A DNA stretch of 64,000 bases from Entomortierella parvispora (taxonomy: Eukaryota > Mortierellomycota > Mortierellomycetes > Mortierellales > Mortierellaceae), in NCBI GenBank assembly GCA_963573315.1, contig OY752147.1:1674001-1738000 (forward strand), given 5' to 3'. Shown in pieces: positions 11,267 through 21,613 of the stretch. The notes under the pieces were generated by a model that saw only the letters and a list, made by a program, of their open reading frames with translations, made no database searches and was not told the origin of the DNA. A program made the position numbers and the translations under genes. The stretch's first letter is position 1; each line of letters begins with the position of its first letter.

Positions 11267-12505
11267 ATGGTTGTCCGTACAACGATCGCTGCCACTCTTT
11301 TGGCTTCCCTGGCCCTTTTGGCCAATATGGTCGAGGCCCACTCGTGGGCTGACTGTGTCGACTGGCGATTCAACAACCCAAAGAAGCCAGGTACAACATT
11401 AATCCTTATTAGACGACGATACTGCTCTATCGTTTCCTCTACTTTGTCTTTGTTTGTCTCGGCCCTCTGTTTTTGCTGCACGTCCTTTCCACCTCACTCA
11501 CCAGTGCAAAAGACCATGTCGCACTCGTGTCGAGATTGCCAAGTACACGCACATAGTACCTGTCAAGGACGTTTATCGTCTTTGGTTTGAGGATGTCTGA
11601 GTCCAAAACTTGGTCTCAAAAGTCTATTGACTTGGTCCATCGTTTTCATCTCATCCGTTTTCATCTCAGTCATGACTTTAAGCTGCGTTGTTGTTGTGGT
11701 TGCTGTTGCTGTGATGGCGGTCGGTGGCAGTAGCGGTGCTCTGAACAATTGCCCTCATAAGCTCGATCGCAGCAATCCCGACTAAATAACTTCAAACATC
11801 TATTCTTGTCTCCTCATAGGTTGGGGAGAAGACGACGGCAAATGTTTTGGATGGGCCCGTAAGTACCCTATCACCTCTAAAGCTCGTTTCGGTGACCTCG
11901 ACTCGGCCTCCCCTAACCGTCATTATCAGCAGAGGAAACCCGACTTCACCCCTTGCTCCGATGGCAAACATGGCCTTGAACCAGGTGCGGACGAAACCCG
12001 CCAGAACCCCATTTCAAAAGCCTATGGAGGTCGCTTCGGAGACATGACCCGGGAGGTCCTGCCCGGTGACTCTCTCTGTGTTCGTTGGCCTGCAAAGAAC
12101 CATGCGGTAGCCAGCGAAAAAGACCGTGGCGTTTTCATCAACATGCCCCCAACCATCACTAACAAAGAGCCCGACCAGGACCAACTAATGAAGATGACGA
12201 TTGCTAAATTGCCTTACAAGAACTGTTCGTTCATCAAGGGGGATCCGGAGCATACCCCTTGCGGAGGTTGCTTTAAAGTCCCAGAGAACCGTGCTCCTGG
12301 CACCTACTTGATTCAATGGAGATGGGAGTTGAACGACGGGGAATGGTACACCTCTTGCTGGGATCTGAAGGTCGGCGCCAAGGCACCAATCGTTGTCCCA
12401 CAGCCGTCGGGCTCTGCTGGCCCTGTTCCCACTCAATCCATCGCTTCCAAGGCCCCACTCCTTGGCGGGTCCACATCTATCTTTGCAGATCTCTCCGAGG
12501 ATTAA
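11267..12505 (+). CDS. Secreted LPMO-like protein with N-terminal histidine after signal cleavage
   Basis: Exon 1 11267-11390 and exon 2 11820-12505, 269 aa. The 429-nt intron ends in a CTAA branch-like site and CTCATAG. Residues 1-24 form a signal peptide ending MVEA, so the mature protein begins HSWADC. A mature N-terminal His is the hallmark of copper-dependent lytic polysaccharide monooxygenases. A second candidate copper ligand is His136 (PAKNHAV), and about ten cysteines indicate disulfides. The C-terminal ~40 residues are Pro/Ser-rich, with no carbohydrate-binding module and no GPI signal. It does not match the AA9, AA10 or AA11 patterns I know, so the family is open. An apparent GTAAGT at 11859 is not used: the only frame-compatible acceptor is 24 nt away and the read-through is open and fits the protein. 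Tail to tail with the next gene, 181 bp apart. Confidence 0.8.
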
Positions 12506-12686
12506 GAAGAAAAGATTGACATCAAGCTCGTTCTTTGGAAGGCTGACCCTCAACTGAACGAGAGCGCAAATAAAAAATAACGTCGTTTATTACCAAAAGT
12601 GCAAGCGTCGACGATGAGAAACAACAATAACAAAACAGGGGAACAATGGCAGAAAAAAGAAAATGGGGGGAAGGGACATGCGTAAT

Positions 12687-15600
12687 TTATAAATATTTGC
12701 CTGCCATGGAAGCGGTTGCCTCTGTGGAGTTGCCAGGGTTCATTAGGCCCTGGGCATTGGCTGCTGGCAGCGAGGATGGTATAGGCGAAGGAGATGCCAA
12801 AGAAGGATTGATAGGTGCAGAGGAAAAGGTGGCCAACGCGGCTTTAGTCAAGGCAGCATCCGTCGACGCCGCTGTAGAGACATGGGCCGCCGCAGCCGCC
12901 GTGGCGGCTGCCGTTGCAGCAGCAGCACTGGCCACTGCAGCGTTTCGGCTCCAAAGTTGCATCTGCTGTTGGTGGTGCATTTGCGCCTGTTGTTGGTGTC
13001 GAAGAGCACTGGGACCGTTTCCAGAAGACCCATTCAAGCCATTGCCCCCAAATGGTCCACCAGCACCGGCGCTGATACCTCCACCGACGCCTCCGGCGTT
13101 GCCTTTCCCAAGTGAGAATGCAGGGTTGTTGACAACTGCCATAGCAGGCAATGTATTAATCGGTCCTGGAGGGGGTCCAGAAGCCTCCCTGGTGTTATTC
13201 CAGAACTTTGGCCACTCTACGACCAGACCTGGGAACCGCAACATCATCATCTGAGCCATTCCGGGCGAGATCCATTCCTCGTGGTGTCCAGCAACAACAC
13301 TAGCATTCATAACGCCGCCGACACTCAGGCTAAAGACACTGAAGTCTCCCAACATGTCGCCTAGACCACCGCTGGTGCTCATACCTCCTGTCGCATTGGA
13401 GCCCAAACCGATACCAGGGACACCTCCAGGCTGACTTTGACCTGCAAGGGCTCCATTGACAGCGTAGCTCATTCGAGTTTTGATACCATACGCGTGGCAT
13501 TGCGCCAGCCAATCCACATACTCATTCAAAACCGCGGCATGCTCTGGAAGTGACCGTCCAGCGTAAGTGTTGAGGTGCTCAGGGTATCGTTTAGGAGCCT
13601 GGACATATCTCATCTGGGTCGTCAATTGAGGACTGGAATAGGACCGACCACCACTGCCTCCGTTTCGATAGAATTCTGATTGTCCTTCGTTGTTCATCAT
13701 CAGAGTCAAGGTTGAAGAACCCGAAGACTGGCTGGCAAGAGAATATGTAGACCCGCCGATGTGTTCACCGTTACGGTCCAGACTGACGGTACTGCCAGCA
13801 TAGAACGAGCTACTAGCACTGGAACCCATCGACGATATTTTGCTACTGTTGGCGCTGTTGCTGGCACTGTTAAACATCCACCGCAAAAGACTTCCTGGAC
13901 CAGTGATAGGCAAGGATCCTGTACTGGCTCGCTTGCTTGAGCCAGGAGTATTTCCTGCTATCAAGTTTCCGAGGGAAGGATCGTACATGGATGAAGTCTC
14001 TATGTCCGAGAGCGAATGACGTTGTTGTTGCTGATGGAAAGGCTGTGATGATTCTGGACTTGAAGACGAGCTCTCGGACCGACTGAGTCGTCTGAACTTT
14101 CGCGAAATCAAGCTGGATCGACTGATCGACTTCTTTGACCGATCCTTCTCCTTGAGGTTAGTGTCGGACTCATTGAGTTTTTGGTGCGCGAGATAGATTT
14201 GCTGAGCTTGGAGTTGGTATAAAGACCGACTCATCGCCAGGGTCTCGTCATCCTGAACTCCTTCAGAGTAGGATGATCGTTGTCGTGGAGAAGAGCCACC
14301 AGAAGAAGAGGACCCTCCGGTCTGTGACAGTGACGGCATGTTGATGTCCAGTCCTGGAGAAGATGGAGTTGATTCTGGTGGTGTAGACTCTGAATCCTTT
14401 TCGCTCGCACGTGGTGACATGATCTCTGTCAGCTCTCCTGCGTATTGGCGTTTGACCATGTCAATCCTGCTCTCCATTACCTCAAAGATATTCCTATTAA
14501 TGAAGCAAAACATATTATCGCTATTTAGTCCACAGACCTGAGGAAGCATCAGACCAGTCCTCAAAGATTTCGTTTTGTTTCCTCGTACCTCACGATAGCA
14601 CTCAAGGACTGCTCCACAGGGGATCCTCCTGGGAGAGCGGGAAGGTCTTTTGTTTTTCGCTTCTCGGTACTTGATGTTTCACTTGTTGCCATCATACCGC
14701 CCCGTATGCCTCCGCTCATAGAGCTTTCCTGTTCCTGAGAAGCACTGGAGGAGGCAGGTGGAGCCCAGGATTTCCATCCTGGAAGGACTCCTACACCTCC
14801 ACCAATCCTAGCCACTCTCCACACGAGACATCGCATGTAATAGAGTCGGACATTGCGAGCCCAGTGAAGAAAGCACTTTTCAAAGACAATGGGCGAGAGC
14901 AATGTGTCAAGTGTCAGCTGCTCCAGCGTTTGGACGGTTCCGGTCAGGAGTGAGAAGTTTTGGTATATAAAAGAAATGGTCCGCATGAGTGTCACGGTAT
15001 GATCCGACGAAGTCAGAAGTAGGTGAAGTGTCGACAGAATAAATTGAATGTGAATAGGCAAGAAGATTGCCGTGGGTCCTGCATTGAGAGGGGCCGTGGA
15101 GAGTTCACTATCGTAGAGGCGAATTGTTTCTCTGCAAGGTTTCAAAGGAAGGCATGTCTCTCATGAGTAACTTGTCTGCTTCTACCTTACAAGCATCATT
15201 GTGTTCAGTCTCGATACTCACCGCGATTCCAGTTCAACAATAAGCATGTCCAAGAAATCCAGCAAACAAAACACACTCTCTACATCGTAGACACTTGTTC
15301 GGGTAACGACTGCCTTGATCCAAATATCCAGCATCGCCCCATAAATGTTACCATGATCCTCCATAATGGCTACAATGGTCTCCACAAATCTTCTTGATGC
15401 CATGTCCAGCACTTTTGGTTTCCCTGTCGCTGCTGCACCGCCATCCTTTGCAGTCACTCCATCTGCTGCATTGGGTAGTTTTACCGAAGGTGGGGCTGCT
15501 GTTCCTGGGAACTCTCCAGTGGCAACTGAAGCCATCGCCCTATCTCTCTCGGCTGCTCCGTTGTTTCCGTTTGCATTTGGCTCAAACTGTACGATGGTCG

Positions 15601-18600
15601 TCACGGGATGGATCTCTCGGTGAACCAACCCCTCGATCTTTGTCAGAAAAAAAGCAGACAAATACAAGTATCCAGGGGCTCCGGCGTACACCTTTGGCGT
15701 GATGGCGGATGTAGCCCAGCCTCCTGCTTGGATTCTACGAAGAGGTGCGTCCAGGTATTGTGCGAGGCAGTGATGGTAGTGGCGATAGAATGCAAAGAAA
15801 AGTTCGCTGTCGTCACTTTGCCACCTTCTGACCCAGTTACCAAACATCTCCATCGGAGGCGGTGCTTCTCCTGAGGACATTCTTCGTTTTTGTTTTTCGA
15901 ACTCTCTCCACCATGATCCTGTGCCGATAAAACATATTGGCGAAAGATGTTCTGGGAAGAAGGTCATGATCTGAGGCATTCCACAGTTTTCCCTGTTGGA
16001 CAGAAGAATAGATTTGAAAAATCAGAAAGGTTTTTTTCTTTCCTCCCTCAGACAGGACCGACAACTGCACGGACGCGTCCACATAACACCACTTACCCAG
16101 TCAAATCCATGGCTTTGGCCATACGGCTAATGTAGGATCGGCTGGCTGGGAGAGCATGGAGCAACCCAAAGGCGACTCCTGGAAGTTTGAAAAAACATAA
16201 CGCCAAGATCTTTGCACAAAATGTGATCACGTTTGAGTACACGCCTTTCTGATTCAGTCTCTCAATAGCGTACTGTAGTGACTGCGTGAGCGTCCTTCGG
16301 TATTGATGGAACGACGACCAGAACGCGCCAGAATCCGTGAATGGATACCCAGCGCCTAGAGTCGTACTAGAGGACACCGAGGTTGTCGAAGACGTATGTT
16401 CTGTCACCGAGCCATTCCCTGAGCCGTCCATAAATGTCCTGACAGTCGATGGCGTCGTCGGCTTCGAGATTAGATCCTCGACGCGATCTATAGAGATGGG
16501 CTCAGAATCGTCAGCATGCTGTTCGCACGGACTGCAGATGGGAGGGCGGGATCATAATATTGCAGGCGCAGCCTCTACCGTACCAAACTCATCAAACTCC
16601 TTCCTATAATTACACAAAGTGAACCCATGAGATATTAGCAAACTGGTTGAACCACATCTTCTCAGATCCTGTGTGCCGCCATCACATTACCTTGTCATGA
16701 GGGCTATAATGCACTCAAAGTAATGACATCGATCAGTGTATAGAGCATCTGGCAGTGCGATCAAAAGAGTTGTCCACCTAAGGCAGGTATAAATGGTTTG
16801 CACGTCAGCTCTCGTAAAGCAAGAACCCATTCCAATCGCCTCATTGTCACCTGTCGAACCTGTCGACCATTGTTTTTTGTTTTGTTCTGCTTATTTTCCA
16901 AATGCTGTCATCCATCTAAGCCCGATGCGTCGATGCAGTCTGCATAGCCCTGCCCCCTAGTTTTACTGCTCTTCCTGACTCCCTGGACTCCTTTTTTTCT
17001 CGCTGTTGTAGCCAGCTTAATATCTCTTTTTTTGATCCTGCTTTTCAACTCATCGTCTTTCCTTTCCTCCAATAAATTGTTTTTCTAAGGCTACTTGTTC
17101 CCCGCCAGACCCATGTGATGTATTCGCACATACCATTGCATAATAAGCTGCCGTCCAGTCTTGAGCGATGTTTCCGAAAGCGAATCTATCCCGATGAAAA
17201 AAAAAAAAAAAAAAAAAAGCAAAAAGGTGTGAGCCATCATGTAATGAAGATAGCTTCATACACAGCTCTCATGGTTTTCCGGACTGTAAGGGTCCTTTTT
17301 TTTTGTTGTGCTCGTCGTTCGTCTCCTTTGTCCCCAAGGTTCCCGTCGCCTCCTTTTTTTGTCTCATGCTGGGGACGAAGGTGGGTAGCAGATTCTCTTG
17401 ATTCATTGACTCCTGCTTTGTCGCCGTGGAAGCCAACGCATCGTAAGAAGATCATCAGTCCTGGTCCAGTCCCAGTCCAGTTCCACATTCTGCCTATTTT
17501 TTTTTTTTTGTTTTTCTTTTTGCACACAAATGATTTTCTTTCTTGCTCCATTGTCATACCTAGACTTGGCAGATCCTTTCGAAGCCAAGGCAAGAGATTG
17601 GTCTTGAGGACCTCGATCCTATACCGATCCTTCTGGTGAAATCTAATGTGCGCATGAGTGAAAAAAATAGGGTCATTGATTAACCAAAACATGAAGCAGG
17701 CAGAGAGATTGATGCAACAAGAGCGGCATTGTGTTGTCCATGGTGATCCGTCACGCATCGCCTTTTTGCTATCGCCTTTTTCGTGAGCACGGCGCACATT
17801 CTGCTTAGAGCAATAGGGGATCGGCATTCGTCCTCACAACCTCCTTTGCCCCTTCCCTCCCTTATCTCTCCTATTTTGGCCAGGGGTGCTTGTGTCTGTG
17901 ACTGATCGGAAACTGTGCCACGATCCTGTGCATTTCTCTTGAGCTTACCTTGCCAAGGATCGCTCCAGCACCTTGTACTCTTGTTGCCCCGTCTGTCCAA
18001 TCCAGTTACGCAGGAGTCTGCTCTTCACGGACGAGCGCATATCCGTGCTGGCAGACTTTGAGTGTGAGTTGGCTTTGGTGACGAAAGGAGGGGAAGAGGA
18101 TCGGGAGTAAGGTGGGATGATGATGGACGTGGGAGGGAGATCGCTACAAGACTGTCTTCGTGCCATGTTCACGCTGAGCTCAGGGAGAATAATGGTCCGG
18201 GTTGGGGTTCGAAGTAGCGGGGGGATCGTTGAGGCCGACGGTGGTACAGGAGTACGAGATGAGGCGGAGGTGGGTGTTTCCGGCTCAGAGTCAAGAAACG
18301 AAGAACGACTCTCTGTGGGCGATGCTGGCAACGAGGAGTGACGGGAGGCAATGGGGAATCGGGCCGTCGGCGTCGTCGGTGTCGTGGAGGGCGGGGTGGA
18401 TGGGCAAGACTGAACAATTGTGGTATCAATAGAGAGACCCTGTCCCGATGATTGATCTGCTCTGGATGATGCGCCCGCAGTGTGGTTCTCAATGCCTGCT
18501 GGAGTATTCGAAAGAGACGAGGACCATGAATTTGAATATGAGGATGGTGTAGACGAAGTCAGGGAGTGGGAGGTCAGCACTGGAGAAGGAAGAGCGTCCA

Positions 18601-19088
18601 AGTCGTCGAACGAAAGGAGAGAAGACGCAAACGCCTCAGAGAATGAAAGAGAAAGAGTGAGAGACGGCGAGTGGAGGAGATCGAGAGAGGGTCGTCTGCC
18701 GTTGGTGTCGAGTGGCAAAGGGGAGGATGTCAAGACCGAGAGGGTGGTAGAGGGAGAGCAAGAAGCTATGGGGGAGGAAGTCAAGGACGAAGTGGGAGAA
18801 GAGGAGGAGGACAGACAGGAGGGCGGGGAGGAAGAAGGAGAGGAAGAAGAGAGCAATGAGGCCAAAGCCGAGCCAGAGGAGGAGGAGGAAGATGAAGGCA
18901 AAGGCAAAGACAAAGAGGGAGACGATGGAGAGGGAGAAGGAAAGGGAAAGGGAGAAGAGGAGGAGGACGAAGCGTAGGGAATCGAGGCCGGAATGATTGC
19001 TGGCATGATTGAGGGTGTGGGCGGGTTGCTGGCTTGTGTCTCTTTGTTGCCGTCGTGTGCCGTTGTCGCCTCTGCTGTGGGCTTGTCA

Positions 19089-19123
<35 letters not shown>

Positions 19124-20351
19124 GACACTGTCAGTGCTGTCAATGTGGCCAATGTCCTCAGTCCTGTCTGTGCTCTTGGTGTCTACTGGGAAACTCGCGC
19201 CAGCGCAAGGCAGAGGAGACAAGGAGCTAGCTTGGAGTAAGAGCGAGCCGACCAACGGGGAAGGGGGAGAGCTCGAAGAAGACGGAGACAGATCGACCTC
19301 TGCAATGGTGAGGCTATCAATAACGATCGTTGCGACTGCTGCTGTAGTTGCTGCAGCTGTGGTTGTCAATGATGAGCTCAATGGTGAAGATGGTGGTAGT
19401 GACGATGCCGATGCTATTATATGTGGTCGTATTAATGAGCTGTCGACCGGACTACGTGGCACTGTCGTAGTAATCGGCTCTGGTGTTTCGTAAATACCCT
19501 CAATTGCTTCCTGGTGGTGGTTGTCGTTGGTGGTGGTGGCGGTGGTGATGGTCGTGGTGGTCGTGTTGGTCGTGGTCGTGTGTTCAGTGTCGTGCTCAGT
19601 GCCGACGGGTATAGTTGCAGAAGGATCCAATTCACTGCCTGTGTGAATGCTGACAGCGCTGGAGTTGATATAATCAAGATGTTCGCAGGCCAAGGAGTGA
19701 TCTTGAGGTGGTGGATTCAAAGTGGAAGGTGAGGAAGAAAGAGGGCAAGAAGAGAGAGAAGAAGGGGATAATGCAAACGTGCAGCAGTGGACTGAAGGTG
19801 TCGTCTGCACCCTGGACAAGGGAAACGAGGACAACGACAACAATGACAAGGGGCGCGAGAAGATGGCCTTTGCCCCAGTGATCTGAAGGTCGTTACTGCA
19901 TTGACCTTGCACACAAGTGGCTGGCGGTGGCAATAGAGCAAGAGCAAAAGGATGAGCTCGAGATTGAGCAACAGGGCAATGGTCCTGGGAAGACAACAGA
20001 GGAATAAAGAACAATTAGAAACGGGGAATGCCAACACGGGTGAGAGCAAAGAACACTGGAAAGACACAAAATGATGACACAATTCGGTATTTTGGGGGTG
20101 GTGTCCGACGACAGGATGGGAATGGGATAAGCTGGGTCCAGGATGGAGCCAAACAAGGGTGAGGCATTGAAGAGAGGCGCAGGAGAGGAAGGGGTCGAGG
20201 AGGGACGCCCAGCAAGGGGAAGGAGAAACAAGTGAACAATTGAACAAGTGTGGGATCTGAATCCGTTTTGGCATTGCACCTGCACCCGCCATCGAGAGCT
20301 GTAGTGGACCTCGGCCTCAGGATCAAGATCGCCATACGCCAGCATCAGCAT
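12687..20351 (-). CDS. DUF1765/UPF0592-type protein with long Ser/Thr-rich N-terminus, ten exons
   Basis: Proposed exons (minus): 20280-20351, 17949-19984, 17560-17642, 17134-17185, 16691-16777, 16579-16603, 16097-16518, 15222-15992, 14589-15131, 12687-14493; 1965 aa, all phases consistent. Exon 2 encodes ~680 low-complexity residues with poly-Thr and poly-Ser runs and basic RxxS sites. Joining exons 2-5 gives a continuous conserved-looking stretch: HQKDRYRIEVLKTNLLPWLR, then RQLIMQWWTTLLIALPDAL, then CHYFECIIALMTRKEFDEF. A central block holds SELFFAFYRHYHHCLAQYL and a region rich in helices; the last ~600 residues are again Ser/Gly/Asn-rich. These blocks are how I remember DUF1765 (UPF0592 in S. 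pombe), of unknown function. The junction after exon 6 (intron 16519-16578) and the first exon are the weakest; the start could also be the ATG at 20438. Confidence 0.65.
17198..17219 (+). repeat. Poly(A) tract in an intron
   Basis: A run of about 22 A on the plus strand. On the coding (minus) strand it is a T run just upstream of the proposed acceptor at 17186, so it acts as the polypyrimidine tract of that intron. Confidence 0.8.
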
Positions 20352-20438
20352 CTCTCCTCTCTCTCCCTCTCCCTCTCTTTCTTTTTCCCTTCCGCAAACC
20401 ACTCTGCCTCCTCTCGCGTCTCGTCTCTCCTGTTGCAT

Positions 20439-21613
20439 CCTTGCCTTTTACACCATATCGTTACTTCAGATAACCATGTGAGTTTCTTTCAAGCACAACC
20501 AGAATCCCCACTGGCAGCATCACTGTGTCATTATTCTCCTTCCGGTACATTATCCATTTACGAGATTTTGTGGAGATATCAACGGCTCTCCCTCCTCTTT
20601 TGAGTCCTGCTTATTACCTCTCTTTCATTGCCCAACTGCGAGGAACTTGTCCCTTGAGATTCGAGTTTGCATGGGTAGACTCCCTCACCGGCGCAGCGTC
20701 CCTGTCCACCGTCCGCTTGTGGGGACAGCTGGAGGCTCTCCTGGCCGTCCTTGTCCACAGAATTCTCAATGGTACTATCTGGCCTCTCCTTCGGCCTGAA
20801 CGGAACATTGTCTTTGCATTCTGAACCTGCTTCGGAAAACGAGGGAGAACAATGAGAGCAGGAACAATTGATGGGAGCAATTGAGACTGGAGGTGAAGGT
20901 GGAGGTGCGGTCAGACCATCGGACATTGGTGATGGCGATGGTGCCACCAAGCACGAGAGCCTCTGCTCGACGTGAGGTGCAAGAACGTCGATTCTGTGAA
21001 TATGACAGGTGGCGCTCAACACGCGGGAGGGTGAACAGGAGTCAATGTCTGACTGGATCGCATGAATCGCCGATTCCTCCACGCGTGGGACAATCTGTGA
21101 TGGAGGCTGTTCCTGTTCCTGTTCCTGAGCCATTGTTCTTTGAGCAGATAGATGAATGCAGACAGTAGGGGTGTGATGGAAGGGGAATGAGATTGCACTG
21201 CAAGAGGAGGAAAGTAACCCGCGTGACCACACATTCAGCCTTTTTAATTGCCCATCCATCCATCCATCTCCATTCCTAAGGTTCACTCAAGTGATCTACA
21301 TACAGTATGTACCTCGAAGGAAGAAGGGTTCATAAGGTTTCAGTCGGCAAATTGGACATCAGCTCCCGTTTTTCCTTCGCTCATTTTTTCCCTCTTCTCT
21401 TTTTTCCCTCTTTTTCACTCTTTCCTTCCTCTTTTCCTTCTCCACTCCTTCCTCTTTTCTTCTTCGCCTAGCCAAGGTTAGCATTAGTAAAAATGCGCAG
21501 AGCCTGCGCAGATGCAATCGATTGAGAAATGTTTTATTCTCTGAGCAAATGCTTTATGATACATTGGAGAGACGTACCGGTATCTTTCCCTTTCTCGTTC
21601 GCTCCCAACAGTC
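20439..21613. other. Intergenic region with one doubtful open frame
   Basis: Lies between the start of the DUF1765-type gene and the stop of the GH5 gene, both on the minus strand. A minus-strand frame opens at an ATG at 21133 (MAQEQEQEQPPSQ...) and runs to 20579, with a consensus donor GAG|GTAATA at 20617. It could be a short gene or an extra 5' exon of the DUF1765-type gene. I found no convincing downstream acceptor in phase. Confidence 0.4.
20579..21133 (-). CDS. Doubtful hypothetical ORF or upstream exon
   Basis: 184 codons from ATG 21133. The composition is less skewed than neighbouring chance frames, with a Gln/Glu/Pro-rich start, several Cys and a Ser-rich middle. No domain is recognised. 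A good splice donor at 20617 would cut it to 172 codons in phase 0. Listed because it could be the true N-terminus of the gene downstream; equally it may be chance. Confidence 0.25.
   Translation of the reverse strand: MAQEQEQEQPPSQIVPRVEESAIHAIQSDIDSCSPSRVLSATCHIHRIDVLAPHVEQRLSCLVAPSPSPMSDGLTAPPPSPPVSIAPINCSCSHCSPSFSEAGSECKDNVPFRPKERPDSTIENSVDKDGQESLQLSPQADGGQGRCAGEGVYPCKLESQGTSSSQLGNEREVISRTQKRRESR

Noticed and set aside
11859-11882. Second intron in the LPMO-like gene (GTAAGT...AAAG)
   Set aside because: Only 24 nt long. Reading through is in frame with no stop and gives a plausible sequence; the alternative acceptor at 11929 breaks the frame.
18117-19493. Acidic and Val-rich plus-strand frames (for example 18480-18977, 18993-19493)
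   Set aside because: Antisense shadows of the poly-Ser/poly-Thr codons of the minus-strand exon.
19985-20014. Start of the Ser/Thr-rich gene at 20014
   Set aside because: The codon is TTG, and the sequence just downstream is a CT-rich tract ending TCTTCCCAG, a splice acceptor. The exon begins at 19984.
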